Below are positions 35,098 to 48,002 of a DNA stretch of 64,000 nucleotides, piece by piece. Location of the stretch: assembly GCA_000507305.1 (NCBI GenBank), contig DF241779.1, positions 1 through 64,000 of the forward strand, given 5' to 3'. The notes under the pieces are model-generated. The model ran no database searches. It had not been told where the DNA came from and saw nothing but the letters and a program-made list of their open reading frames with translations. Numbering within the stretch: position 1 is the stretch's first letter; each line of letters starts with the position of its first letter. The position numbers and the translations under genes were made by a program. Source of the stretch: Breviolum minutum Mf 1.05b.01. Its lineage: Eukaryota > Sar > Dinophyceae > Suessiales > Symbiodiniaceae.

Positions 35098-37824
35098 AAA
35101 TCATGTGATTCATGTTCCAAAAGTATCCAAAAAGTCCTCTTCTTATAATTTATGAACCATATGATGCTTGTCCCATCCCATTCCAAATATCTGTACCTTG
35201 CGAGCTTCTGCCGGCCGGGAGGTGAGCCTGGGAAACAAAATTCCCATTGAAGGGATTCTTGTCATCTAATTTTTCATAATGTCATGGTTTCTTTTGCTGT
35301 GGTTGATTTTGCTTACACTTTGCCTTCAGGTTCTGATTGATATGAAGACATCTACTTGCTGCGTAGGTTTCATCAATTTCTTGTCTATGTCTGTATCTTG
35401 TGCATGTGTACTCCCATAGGTCTTACACATTTCATCTATTTTGACACTGCCATTCCAACCTTCCCCCAAAAAATTGTTTCCGCCTCTGAGAGGGAACCAA
35501 CGGCGGAGGAGATCCGGGAGATTGTGGTCTTCTGTCCTCCAAATGGGGGGAAATCAATGTTCAGACCTCAGGTGGATTGTGTGAGGCGACCTGATCATAG
35601 CAAAGAATGATGGTGTAATGTTGCTGGCTGATTATCATGGAAGGAAAATGTATAGTCACCAATCTCCAATTCCATGAATGAAGTGGCACTTTTGGGGGGA
35701 TTGATTCCTTTACCAAAACATGATTTTGTGTTTGGGGGGGTTGGCGTTGTGTGGCTTTGCAATGAGTGTGATTGTTCTGGTGGTTGAATTTTTCTTGGGA
35801 TCTCTATTGGTCGGCTAAACCATCTTCTGCTCCTTCGATCTGTCTACCCGCTTCAACGGTGGAACGCTGCTCTTTTTACCTGAGCCAAGGTCGCCCGGAA
35901 ATGGCCCCAGCTAAAACGAGTGGTCGACCATAATGGACAACAATGGCACCTCCTTGGTTTCGGTGATCAACCGCCAAAGCCTGACCTCCAAAAAGGACAC
36001 ACTGAGAGAAGTGTAGAAACATGTCGAAACTGGATCCGTTTGTTTTGAAAGAATCAAAAAGGTTGGAATTTTTGAGAACTTGAGGGTCATCTTTTGAAAC
36101 TCGTTTTTTTCCTTAACAGCCTTCGGCCTTCACCTCCAAGCCCTCCAATTGGTTGAAAGATTTCTCTCCAGCAAACGGATACATATCCCCCCCATTTGCC
36201 ACGGAAAGGGAAATCGGAAATTTATCTTTAAACATAACTTCGGCCTGGGGATATGTTACTTCGCAGGAGAATACAGCCTCCCCAGGCTCCCGAACTAGCC
36301 AACTCTTCGATCACCTCTGAGGACAATAAAGCCTGACAGCTGGGCATTACATCACTACATACCAACCAGAAACACACAACCCCCCCAGAAAACAGCTCAT
36401 CAGTTCTTAGTATCTGTAGGACCCAGGCTGTGATATCCAAAGAGTCCACGGCCATGGGGAAAGCTGGGAAGCTTTCAGCAGGTGCAATGGTGGATTAGCT
36501 AGGGGAAATTTTAAAGTATCCACATGATTGAGTTGGGGAGGGCGCTTTGAATATCACACTTCTTGGCTGGTCTGTGATGTTTTTTTTCTCCCAGTCTTGA
36601 CATCGTCTTTGCGCTACATCACGTAAATGTTGTCTACCAGTAGCAACCTCAAAATCCATTACTTCTAGCAGCATTCCATGCGCTAGCTGCTAGTGACACG
36701 AAACTAAAACAATCTATTAAAACTGCCTTACAGGCTATCCAGGTTATCAAGTTGATCATATCTCAATTCTGGAAGCCTTGTCGGCACAGGGGTTTCAAGC
36801 TGGAGCCCAATGGGTAGCGATGGCAGAAGTCATACTGGTGTGGTTTGATGTTGATCCCTGGAGATGATTTCAGTACCAGGTGGTTTCAGTCTATATGAAG
36901 TATGTATATAGTCGATTTGGCTTCATGTTTCCTTCCTGGGAGTGAGATGAAAAGCTTGTGTTCGATCCATGGTTTGGTGTCTACCCTTCTATCCTGCCAC
37001 AAAATGGCTTTCCTGGGCTTCGCCGTCTTCCTCCGTCAATAATAAACAGCCAAGAAATCAAGCACAGCGCTGGCTCTGCAGCAGCAGCAGCAGCATCAGC
37101 AGCAGCAGCAGAATCATCATCATCGTCTTCAAATCAATTCCCATCCCATCTTTCACCTCGCAATTATTTCTTATCACCTCGCTAAACTGGCAAAGGCCAG
37201 GCATTGCAAGTCATCCGGATCATTCGGAGCATAGGAACGACGTCTCAAAAATTGATTCAAAATCAACACTGGCGACATTTCTAGTGCCAATTTCCTGACC
37301 AAACAGTTTCATGATGCAGTCTTTATGGGGACTTCTGTTGAATTGTTTCTGTGTTTTGCAAGATCTTGCCATGGGCAAGGGTTCGGACGCAAGAGGGTTG
37401 CAGGAAACATCGCAGGAAACATCCTGCTCGGATTCCAGCTGCAAATATCCACCACAAGGTGCCCGCAAACTTCCATCATGGTCATTGGAAACTTGAAATA
37501 CAAAATGATTCCAAGAGAGATGCTTTAAATTCCAGAAGATCTGGAATGATCATGCTAGATAGATGATGCTAACATTTCGAGGCATTTCAAATGCCCCCCT
37601 TTCCACTCTCTAGGGTTCGTTCCCAAAAGTGTGAGAATTTCCCCCTCTCTCCCCTGATTCTATCTTACTGCCTGGTGGATTCACTCTTCATACTGCAAAC
37701 AGGTTGACTCCTATTAATTTCATGTCTGATAAGGGCGGGCCCCTGATTCTATGGAAGTTTCAGCTGCTTCCTTTCTCTGCGCAGGGCGGAACCTTTCACC
37801 CCTGGCACAGCCTCAAGAGTTGTT
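35098..37824. other. No strongly supported gene
   Basis: A plus-strand frame at 35461-35607 (EREPTAEEIREIVVFCPPNG) and a minus-strand frame at 36450-36230 look mildly coding but have no family match. A (GCA)n tract at 37079-37112 produces spurious poly-Ala/Ser frames. Confidence 0.4.
37079..37112. repeat. (GCA)n microsatellite
   Basis: GCA triplets with one interruption (cat), followed by an ATC run. Confidence 0.9.
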
Positions 37825-38076
37825 TCAGGCATCGAGGGCCTTCATCAGCATGGCAATGAAACGGATGTTTTGAAGCTTTTCACCACGAAGAACCTCAGTA
37901 CCGGCGAGTGCTGTTTCGTGTTGTTTCCCAACAGCTGGAAAGAAAGGACCAACGGTTTGAAATGCTTCATGTTGAATGTCAAGCATCAACCTTTTGGAAC
38001 CCACACCCCCAACTCCATTCTTCCATCCACAAAATTGTCCTTCACCAAATTTATCCAGGTGTGCTACCCTCCCCAA
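37825..38076 (-). CDS. Possible last exon of an unrecognised gene
   Basis: The frame ends ETALAGTEVLRGEKLQNIRF then IAMLMKALDA and a stop at 37825. Composition and an AG before AVGKQHE fit a terminal exon. No family recognised, and upstream exons were not found before the PGM2-like gene begins. Confidence 0.3.
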   Translation of the reverse strand: MGRVAHLDKFGEGQFCGWKNGVGGVGSKRLMLDIQHEAFQTVGPFFPAVGKQHETALAGTEVLRGEKLQNIRFIAMLMKALDA

Positions 38077-38633
38077 GCCAAGTCACCGCGAGCCTTTCCT
38101 TCCATGAAGATTCCTCCAAAGTAACTGGGTCAATGTTTGGACCTTGACCTGTTATGTGGGGAACTCAAACAGAATCTCCTGAAACAAAAAAAACATGAGG
38201 ACTTCGGCATACAACACAAACTACAGGTATATACTTCTGTGTATGTATATATATATATATAAATCCGTATGAATTCAGCATGAAGGATACATGACCCTGA
38301 AATGTATCAAATCCTGACACCCACATGCCAAAGCATGCAATTTGTTTTCGCGTCCTGATGGATGTTGGCAATAAGTTGCTCTCTGAGCCTCAATGCCAGG
38401 GGTCATCACGTCATCAAGGCTTGAGTTTTCCAGGAATCACTTGTCTTTGACTAACTTAACTAACTAACCATCACCTGAAAGGCAAGGTGATACTTGGATC
38501 CACCGTATCTGTCAACTTATAGGTCGAACAAACAAAGGTAAGTACATCAAAATACAACAATAAAATACGTAGTGTTTCAATATGTATGTATGTATGCATG
38601 CATGAAATCCATCTGGATGGATGGATGTATCGA

Positions 38634-38720
38634 TAGACAGACAGACAGACAGACAGCCAGACAGACAGTCAGACAGACAGACAGATAGACAGACAGACAG
38701 ACAGATAGATAGATAGATAG
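38634..38720. repeat. (ACAG)n/(GATA)n compound microsatellite
   Basis: ACAG tetramers with interruptions pass into AGAT tetramers, just 3' of the PGM2-like gene stop. Confidence 0.95.
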
Positions 38721-38788
38721 AAACTCCCTCAATATGACTTCCAATTTCCCTTTTGTAAAAGTAACATTTTAACCCATGCTTCTTCTCT

Positions 38789-41700
38789 TCACTGCTCAAG
38801 AAGCTTCCCCGTCTCCGTGGTGAACTCGAAGGGCATGCTTCGAAGCTTATTGATGATGCGTTCGGCCTTTCGGAGGAGGCAGCAGCCATCGGAACCACAT
38901 GGAACCACCCACAACCCCACACCACACCCCAGGCCTCAGCGGTCAAGGGACTGAGCCTCGATTCCAGCTCTTTAATGGCCGTTCGTAACCTGCGAGTTGA
39001 GGTGGAGAGAAAGGTGAACAAAAAAAACTGTGGGGAAATTGGATGGAAGCTGGGAAGGATTTGAAGGACACCAAAACCAGCTCCACATCTCAGACCGAAC
39101 CCAAGAGTCGTTTCTTTCTTTTGAATCTCCATCTGCCAAAATCGATTTGCAAAAACCAAACTCGTCATCCTCATCTTCTCAACTCAGCAGTTCCTTATCT
39201 TCCGGTCGCATCTCCAAGCCATGCGTCACCGGATCCAATAAGCGCAGCACCACGTGGCGGACCAAGCTTCGGAGCTGCACATCGTCGCGGCTGTGCATCT
39301 CCGAATAGAACTTGATCTTGGGCTCGGTACCCGAGCTGCGCAACGTCACCTCGGCCTCCACCTTAATAGGATCCGAGTTTCTAGAGGGGGCTATATAATG
39401 GATGGTTGGGGAAGATTCATACAAAAATAATATATATATATATAATATATACATAGAAAATACAAATGTTAAAATGTTTGATTGGGATTTCCATGTCGTA
39501 TCATGCATATACCGATGCCCACATATCATTCACCATTACGGTTTTTTTGAGAAAAACACTGCTGGCCTCATCGAAGTAGTAAGTAATCATCTCCCCTCCC
39601 AAATTCAAAGGCAGTTCTGGTTTCCCATCAGGTGTACGACTGTCATAGCCAATGGTGAGATCCCGCACAGCGGTCACCGCAAAGTCTCCCAAGCGCTTGG
39701 GATATGATGAAGGATCCTTGCCCCGTTGTGCTGCAAAAATCCTGGTGGTAATGGAAGGGTCTGGAGATTTCAAGTAACTGTTTAAGGACTGCAAGGTCCC
39801 ATATTTCTCATAGAGCTCACGAAGATGCTGCCGGCAACTACGACCTTCGTGTGATAAGCTTTTAGCCATCTCCACAAAGACCGAGGCAGCTGCAATCCCA
39901 TCTTTGTCTTTTACCTGGGCTTCTGAACCCTGACATCTTCCAAATGTCCTTCCCCTTTCACTAGCTGCTTCCTTGTCATAACCTGCATGCTACATTCCAT
40001 GATGCTGGGTGGTTCACAGGGATGCGTTGGCTCGATACAAGCCTCATAAAAAGCCCCCGCACTCAACCACTATCTCCCGGGTTTTCATCACTGCTCATAT
40101 TGCAAAGGCTGGTAACTGGGAGCATCTCAGATCAGGAGCAATCCAGACTTATAATGATAATTTGATGATTTTGGGATTGGAAAGAGATCAACAACCAACT
40201 GGTTAGCACACGGAAACATGAACCCATCGGATCCCATTCCAAACATTACAACTCACCTTTCGAACTTCGAGCAACCTTACTTCACCACCTTCCCAAATTG
40301 TTGCCTTTGAGCATCTCTTCCTTCATTTCTATCTACTGTTTCATACTTTTTTGGCACTTTTCACCCAAGGTACCATATCACCACAGCAAAAACCAATGGC
40401 TTCTTCATATGCGAAGATCACATCATAACCTTCAGCTCGAAGATCTGCAGATTTCGAACCCATCCATTTGAAACCCGTCAAGGTCTCCACCTTGGATTAT
40501 GGGGTGGATAGTTGCCCATTCATCTGGAGATGTTTAGGCGCCAGTATTTCTATGTACTGGATCTCTTTATTCACTTTGGGCCAAAAAAGATCTTTTTAAA
40601 AAACGGGAGGAACTGGCTGAACTATTTTCAGAGCCCCATTTTCTTAAGCAAAGCAAAGTCGACAAAGCGGAAACCTTCTTTGGCAGCCATGCTCGCCAAA
40701 AACTTTGAAGAAACAGCAGATCCCACCATACATACCTTTGCAGCATCTGCTGGTGGTGGATTTTTCTTCCGCCAGCAACACCAAGCCCAGTGTCCCAGTA
40801 AAGCCCCCAATTCATTGCCAGTGAAGACATGCCATGCATGTCCTCCCGGTTCTCGTTCAGCTACTGCCAGGCGGTCAGCATCTGGGTCATTGGCCAGGAC
40901 CAAATTGATGCTTGGCACTTTGTCAGCTTCCTCAAACGCCAACTTCAAGGCACCCTTGCCCTCTTCCTTGGCGCAGATTTTTTGAATGTGGATGCTTCTT
41001 GCAAATACTTTTGGCTTTACTGGAAGCGCGGCCTTCATTTTGACCCACCTAAAAATACCCTCCCTGAAACTAACAACTTCGCACCTGGCAAGAAGCCAGG
41101 CCCCCAAAAGGGAAAACAATCATCTTCCAACCATCCATTTTTCAGGTGCGTTTTGGTTTGTTAGTTTCAGGGAGAAAACTCACACTTCCACTGCAAAGCT
41201 TCAGGGTTTGGGAAGGCCACCGTTGGAAACTTGGGATCCGCGTCACACTGCGCGGCCACCAAACGCAGGGACTGGGCAGTGTGCCCGAAGGCATCAAATG
41301 CACGTTGCACGAAGGGACAACCGACACCGTGCATGGCGGTGTAAACCACAGCCATGGACTTGGCCACCATCTCCTCAGAGGTTTGTGCCAGAAGTTTACC
41401 AAGGTGCAACTAGATGATGGATCATGCAGTAGTCTTGTAGTTAATTCCATGATTCAACTTGTAGTGCTTACTCGCTCTTGTCACCGTCAAAACGGTCAAG
41501 GTCAAAAGCTCCAGTTCGGCACAACCCTGGAGAAGCTCCTCGCTGCACCTCAAAGTTTGAAGGCGCTGGAAGTACGCATCCAGCACTCCATCTTCCTCCA
41601 AGATTTCCCAAACAGACGATTGGTGTTGACCTATAGTGTGATAGTGATAACAACCTTTTCTGGTACCCTATGACATTGAAAGATATTGAAACCGGTGCCA

Positions 41701-43286
41701 GTGCTAGGTATCATTCTTGCATTGTCATTCTGTGGCAGTGAGTGGTACATCTATCATGTAAGGGCCACAAGGCAACTTTGTGCTTTTCCACCCTTTCATG
41801 TGGTTCCTTCTGCCGCAAAGAGTATCACCCCAAATGTCCCACAAAAAAATCGCTGTCCTTGGGATCTTTGCACAAGGGATTGCTGATCACTTCTGCTTCC
41901 AAATCACCGGGCTGGGAAGCCCAAGGCTCCAAATTCTCCTCGATCAACTGTGCCACTTTGGCATCATGTGGTGGGATGATTTGAGCGCCATTGCTCCAGT
42001 AGAGTTTATATCCTTAGATTTCAAGGATACAGCAAATAAGACCAAGGTCAACAAACCTCATTCTGATCTCGGGAAGGGAAGCATGGTGGAAATCTGCAGC
42101 TATTTGGGATCCTTGTTGTTGGACCTCACCAGTGTGGCTCCCATCCGTCCCATCCCTAACCTGGGACCTAGAGTCCATTGTCTGCTGCAGGATTGTGCGA
42201 AGCAGTGATCATTACCCCAGCACAACATCCACACTGCTCCAAACACCATGGCACCATAGGTGTAGCGACCACATCTCTAAAAAGCCAGACCTAAGACTCA
42301 ATCTAAAAAACGAGATGAAGACAAGCACACTGCAATAAGTGCCCTTACAAAATCCCATTTTTGGAATCAACATGAATCAACATGTCTACAGGCTGAGTGA
42401 CTTTGAAGCCTCTTAAAAGGAAGACTCTGGCCACTTGCAATGCAAAACTCTTGGAGCTACATCCAGCTGCTGCTCGGTGATCAAAACCCACGCAAATGCC
42501 ACGGCTTTGAGCTGCCGATCCAAAAACCGATTCCAAGTAGGCACATACTCCCTGGCCAGGCTTGGACGCTGTTGGGTTTCAAATATCTTCACATCAAAGG
42601 GAATCCGCCAACCAAAAATTATACAGTATACCAAAAAAAACAAATGGACACCTCTGGAAAAAGAAGATTCCTTTAGGAAAACCTTCATTTTTCAGGTTCC
42701 CATGTTAGTTTCCGCGAAAATGCGAGACATGACTCATGACCAACATCCATGCCCTCCTGGCTGCTCTGTAGTACCACCAAGTCGTTCATACAGCAACTGC
42801 CAAGTCCCATAGCACCCCGCAGCCCAGCAGTGCCAAACTCTAAGCGCCGTCCCAGCAGCTTCCGAAGTTTCGCCACATCACCAGCCAGTTGTATACCTAT
42901 GGGGAGGTTTCGCCCCACAGCCCAAGCCAGGCTTCCACAAGTTTTTTGGGGTCCAAGTCTTATACCTAAAGATCAGGGAAGGGTGTTATAGCTGGCCCCA
43001 AATCTGTCAAAAAAACTCACACAACTATCTCGTGACACATATTTGTTTACAGTCATTTTTGCACATGATAACATCAGTCTGTACCTTTGCAACATATGCA
43101 CCCGTGTACCTCTACAAAAATGTACAACAAAAAAAAAAAAAAACTTTCCAAGATGCTTTGTAGCTCCTTCCTGGTGGTTGGATTTGGATCCCAACTTACC
43201 CAGGTTTCGGCCCAAGCTCGCCATGCGTCCTCGTCTTCGGTTTGAGGAACCTGAGGTACACAGCGGCGCTTCTTGCTGGCCGACAT
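38789..43286 (-). CDS. PGM2-like: Phosphoglucomutase/phosphopentomutase, PGM2 type, 13 exons
   Basis: Exons: 43286-43145, 42896-42757, 42551-42402, 42290-42176, 42012-41858, 41595 to about 41540, 41373-41203, 40966-40664, 40490-40374, 39914-39567, 39361-39276, 38989-38935, 38866-38789; about 637 residues, close to the usual family length of just over 600. It interconverts sugar 1-phosphates and (5/6)-phosphates through a phosphoserine. Seen in order: [31 protein letters not shown] (phospho-Ser loop), [16 protein letters not shown] (metal loop), [20 protein letters not shown] (sugar loop), [11 protein letters not shown], and [16 protein letters not shown] (phosphate-binding loop). The last exons add [20 protein letters not shown] and a short tail, collinear with the family C terminus. 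Donors: GT, GA, GT, GA, GA, unresolved, GA, GT, GT, GC, GC, GC. The 3' edge of exon six is the only uncertain border. All catalytic loops are intact. Confidence 0.93.
41059..41174. repeat. Inverted-repeat element in PGM2-like intron 7
   Basis: The 17-bp arms 41059-41075 and 41158-41174 are exact reverse complements (ctccctgaaactaacaa). A second matching block (cgcacctg) lies just inside. The loop includes cttccaaccatc and atttttcagg, shared with the PAP intron element. It lies wholly within the intron 41202-40967, which has a GA donor. Confidence 0.85.
42617..42715. repeat. Degenerate relative of the intronic inverted-repeat element
   Basis: Contains ggaaaaccttcatttttcag followed by catgttagtttcc, matching the right half of the element at 41059-41174. 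The left arm is not recognisable. It lies in PGM2-like intron 2 (42756-42552). Confidence 0.5.
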
Positions 43287-43531
43287 GGCGACAGAAGCAC
43301 CGACCTTGATGGAAGTCTATGGAGATTTGTATAGATTTCTGAAGCTGGCTTAGGATGGGTTTGGATTAGGTCAGCACCAGAATTCTTAGGGCATGAGATG
43401 GGCTTGTTGGCTCAGTCTGTTGGGAAAAATGCTTTAAGTGTGACTGAGATGAGTGAAAACAGATCCATGGGAGTTACAAAACAACGGATGGACGTCAGTA
43501 GTTGGGGAAGTTAGATTGTTAAAAAGGGAGG

Positions 43532-43815
43532 CTACGCAATTGTATAGTAGGTATCATCAGGTATCAGTCGGCTTAGTGACTTAGTGCAGGGCTGGCCAGA
43601 ATACTGTGGATTTCTCTGAGAACATTGCGCTATCAATGGTTTGTGTGTGCCTTCAACTTGAAACATCTGAATGATCTTGACAGCAAATTGCGGTGGCTGA
43701 AACCCCACTCTGGAACCACACAGCTGCACCGACCAAGCGACAACATCTTGCTGCGTTTTGTCAATGGTGCAAAGTTTCTGGAAATTGGCTAGCAGTTTCA
43801 TAGTGGTTACGATTA
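43532..43815 (-). CDS. Possible exon of an unrecognised gene
   Basis: The frame from about 43800 (MKLLANFQKLCTIDKTQQDV) to a stop at 43532 reads like a soluble protein end (QPPQFAVKIIQMFQVEGTHK). No family match. It sits directly upstream of the PGM2-like gene on the same strand. Confidence 0.3.
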
Positions 43816-44107
43816 CAGCAGTGGTTGTATGCTGGCAACACCTCACATTAAGAAATTTGCTTGTGATAAATGCATCATTTGAATGTGGATTTTTCAAATC
43901 GAGTGCCTTTGTGAAAACGGTCACGTCTGAGCGTCCGTTTGCTGCAACCCCTGCCTATCCGCATCTTCTTGCAGCACAGTGATCTTGTCCCGCAACTTTG
44001 CCTTATCTCCTTCTTCCAGCAACTCTCCTCAGTCCCAAATCCGCATAGTCATAAGCTTGTCAGGCAGTTTTTACATGAACTTACAGGAAGTCACTAGGAT
44101 GTATTTC

Positions 44108-47100
44108 TCATGCCTCTCTTGATACATCCATCGCTTCCATTCCCATTCTGCCTTTCCACCTGTCCACTTCAAAACCTGGCAAGGCTCTAACTAGACAGTA
44201 ACGTTGAAGCTTGGCACGCTCCCGTTCGACCATTCCAATTTCCTGTGCATTGACGCGTTGGATATCCCGAAGTCGTCCCAGCTGTGCCAGCATGCGCTTC
44301 ACCTCGCCAAAGTCAGGTAACTGAACCATGCTCAAGACAAACATCAGCTATACATAGCTATACCTAGCTATCTGTCAAACCACAACGACGTTTGAAAAAA
44401 CTGGAATGTGCGTTTTTTTTTTGAGAAAAAAAAACAGTTCTTTCGGTCGTTTGTTTCGGCGATCGCCTGGTTAATCTGCGATTTCAAAAACGTTCGGAGA
44501 TCATCAGCTTCTCTGGTGGGTGTGTGCAGCACTGCTTGTAGCTGGTTTTGCGTTTCTGACCTTCACAGCAAACGACAGCCATGAACAAAAAAGCCCGGAA
44601 ATGGCGGATCTACTCCACACCAGGATGTTTTTTGTTTGGGATATATACTCCAGGTCTGGCTTAAGAGCTGTTATAAACATATCCCGACACGAAGGTCACA
44701 TCATGCCTTTTTGAGACATAAACCATCTTTTCTAGCAACTACCTCCGTCACTCCCAAGGAAATACCACAAAGGAAACCACGGGAAAAAATCTCCTCTTTC
44801 CAAGGCGCATCTTCCCACTAAGATCTGCAATGTTGGCTTCATAACTGCTGATTTTGGGCCAAATTTTTGCTGACTCCTGACACTTCCAAAAATGGCGCTT
44901 CCTTCCCCAGGCACTGAGATCTGGGTCTAGTTCAACATCTGACCCAGAAAGAACTCTGCATTCAAAAGCACGGGTATAAAGTATATGAAAATAAAGGAAA
45001 TATCTAAGAATCTATTATCAACTTATCAACAAAAAATCAAAGTCGTCGTATCTATGGGATAGTTTCAAGTTGTTTCTTTTCTCCATTGGCTTCCAAGTTG
45101 ATGTCCTGCCGCAAGCGTTCCACCACCTGTGTCAAGTCAGCCTCCAGCTGCACGGCATGAGACACCTGGCATCTGATTTCTCGATGTTTGAAGCATCGAG
45201 TCATTTGTCACCTCACCCGTAGCTGGCACGGCTGGCCTCACCCTTGTCTAAGGCCTCCTCAGTCTTGTCAATCAATGTGGTCACCTGCCACTTTTCAGTG
45301 CATCAACAACTTCAATCACAGCCACTTTACCACCCAATACCACATTCACATTCATCGACCTCACAATAGCAAAATCCGCTATTGCAGAAAGAGCATAGCC
45401 ATCTCAAGCGAAGAAAAACCTGGACCTTGAAAACGACCGACCTACTGACCTTGTCACAAGCGTATCATTGCAATTTGGGATGCACCCCCCCTCCCAACAG
45501 TGGCCACCAGCAGTCTTTCATTTTTAGGGGATCCATGTAAACCTCTACTTCGCACTGTTACTGGGAGGGGGCATCCCAATATAAACATATACGAATATAG
45601 AGAAAGCGTGAGAGAGCTCCTTTTTGAAACACGCTCACCCTAAGTACCATGCAGATCTTCATAGTTCTGGAACTGTGTATGCAGGCTTCAGTTTCAGCCG
45701 ACTTGCAAAACACGAATTCTTGTCCAACTTCACCCCATGAAATCAAATCTTTGCTGAAACTCCAAGCGCCGCAATAACTATTTCAAGCTATTTCACCGAA
45801 TTTCATCTACTTCTTTGATGTTATCCTCCAGCCACTGGGATTGATCCATGCACTTGTCGTAGTCTGGAGGTGGTAGAGCAGGTAAAGGCAAGGAACGACA
45901 GACCGAAGGATCATCAGACAAAGCCAGGGCAAGTGGAGCCGCTGCCGATGGCTTTGATGTCAAAGGCAAAGTCCAAACGGTTTGACGCCTCAGATTCATC
46001 AGAAATGATGCTGATGCAGTGATGACCACAATGAATTCAACACATTTCAAGTTCCAAGTTAAATTAGCTTAGAGGCTTAGAGATGCTGGCTTAGAGGGTG
46101 TTGTGTGCTTCGAAGAAGTTCTTTACTTCCAAAGTGTCACTAGAGAAGAATGATATTTTTTTTAGCGTCTCTGTAGTCACAGTCACACCCCTTACGCCAA
46201 AAAACATTCTACAATAAGCCAAGATACGTAGCTGAGTTCCAGAAGAACTCCATATTGGTATGCTCCGTCCGGAGTCGTTCCCACCATCCAAAACACACCG
46301 GAGGCACATCCCAAGAAGATCGTTTGGTCCGATGCTCCCAGTAGTAGACTGCATTGCGAGAGGCATCGATGACTCGCTCCCAAACCTCTGGTGGATTTGA
46401 GGGTGGCTCAGGCACCTTCCTTTTCCGACTCTCAGGGACCTTCAATCTCATGGGTGGACGAGGAGTGCCAGAGACCTGCCAATGTTGTTTTTTTGAAGTG
46501 ATGCTAAAAGAGAAGTTCCAAGTTCCAACACACAGAACAGATCTTCCACATGAAGTATGTTTTTATATTTACATACATATGAATCATATCAATATATAAT
46601 CTATCGATATGATATAATGTACCCATATAGAGCACAAATTTTCTGTAGTCTCCATTCACGGCACTGCTTCACTGCTTCAATACACAAAAAACAAAAACTG
46701 CCTTTTCCAACCACCCCAGTCCTGTGGCACCATGGGTCCATTGAGTCCGTTGGATCCCGGCTTCATGGGTTTCAAGCCACCCAAGCGTCGTGGTGCCATG
46801 GGTCGGGTGGCTGGACGGGCCACCGGTGCCGACACCGTGGACAGCTCGGCAACCTCGGGGTTCTCAGGCGTCTCGGCCCGGTCGGGCGTGGACCCGTCGC
46901 TTCCATCGGGCGCGTCCTCCCTCTTGGCAGGGGCATCGGTGACGTCGGTGTCCTCACAAATGGACAATGATGATATGCAGAATGGAAAGCTCCTCTTTGA
47001 TAAAAAGATATTCAAAGGCAGTTAAAAGGTAGTTAAATCTGCAATCTCAAGTCTTTCTCGAAAATCTCTGGAAACCTCCCAATGTGCATTCTGAGCTTCT

Positions 47101-47831
47101 TCTTCCGCATCAGGTTCACCCCTCGACAGCGAAGGTTTGGGCGATCCCCCTTTTGCTTTCGGTGCCGGAGAGCCTTTCGGCTTTGGGAGGAACCTCGTGA
47201 AATCAATTTTTTGGGGCAGCGAGGCTGCATGAATGATGTCTGCTTTGCAGTGCGTAGGTTTCAACTCATGACGAGTGCAGTGTCCAAACATTTCTCTGCG
47301 GGTGATGCCACTGTTGTCATAGGGTCATGAAAACAAATTTTCTACCATGCCTCTCATGTGAATCCCTTCCTACTGGTAAGAATGGCACAAGGTTGTCATA
47401 TAATATGCCTCTTAGTACACTGCTTCTTGTTGGTTTGGATCATGCAAGTTCCCTTGGAGCAAAGTCCCTCAAGGCCCCTTTCCTGTATACCAAGAAACAT
47501 CTTCGAGAAAAGGGACCCCAGCTCAGGGGAAGATCCAACCACCATGGCTGCAACACAGAAACCCACAGGCACAGTGGCCCGTCGCGCGTCCGTTGCCAAT
47601 GAGGGTTCGTTTATCCAATGGAAACCAGTTCGAAACTCAAGGTTGCGTGGCGTCTAGTTCTCCGACCCTATTTAACAGCTTTTTAGCATCTATACAGAAT
47701 GTAGCATGAAGTGCCAGGCTGGAACATGTGAAAGGGGCTCTGCAATATCCAATAAAGAGGAAGCACCATCCTGGGAAAGGCGCAGCGTCGCAGCGGGTGC
47801 ACACGATAGATCTTCTCGGTGGGCCACTCAC
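44108..47831 (-). CDS. WW-domain and coiled-coil protein, many exons (borders incomplete)
   Basis: Coding patches in order: 47290-47030 (KIDFTRFLPKPKGSPAPKAK, then an acidic helix); 46960-46690 (Pro/Thr/Glu-rich, RRLGGLKPMKPGSNGLNGP); 46451-46280, a WW domain (VWERVIDASRNAVYYWEHRT then KRSSWDVPP, with both Trp and the Tyr-Tyr core), ending at a GTGTG donor; 46000-45795 (PLPALPPPDYDKCMDQSQWL); about 45285-45225 after AG|G (VTTLIDKTEEALDKGEASRA); about 45155-45060 (VSHAVQLEADLTQVVERLRQ); about 44545-44440 (READDLRTFLKSQINQAIAE); and 44325-44108 (DFGEVKRMLAQLGRLRDIQR), ending in a stop. WW domains bind Pro-rich ligands; the rest is coiled coil, so a scaffold role is a guess. It may be more than one gene. 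Confidence 0.5.
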
Positions 47832-47872
47832 ACCAGTGTCCGCGATGTTCTAAACAAGCTTGAATAGATGTT

Positions 47873-47947
<75 letters not shown>
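47873..47947. repeat. (TCTA)n microsatellite
   Basis: About 18 uninterrupted TCTA tetramers. Confidence 0.97.
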
Positions 47948-47948
<1 letters not shown>

Positions 47949-48002
47949 GTATGTTTATGACGTTCTTCAACCCAGCCATTGTTTTCATCTCACTGCAGCC
48001 TG

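Noticed and set aside
43180-43205. GTAAGT inside exon 1 of the PGM2-like gene as a splice donor
   Set aside because: Sequence after it ([15 protein letters not shown]) is the conserved N-terminal motif of the family, so the site is coding and unused.
47327-47657. Plus-strand overlapping frames near 47.3-47.6 kb
   Set aside because: The minus strand has coding-like exons here and the plus frames have no motifs.
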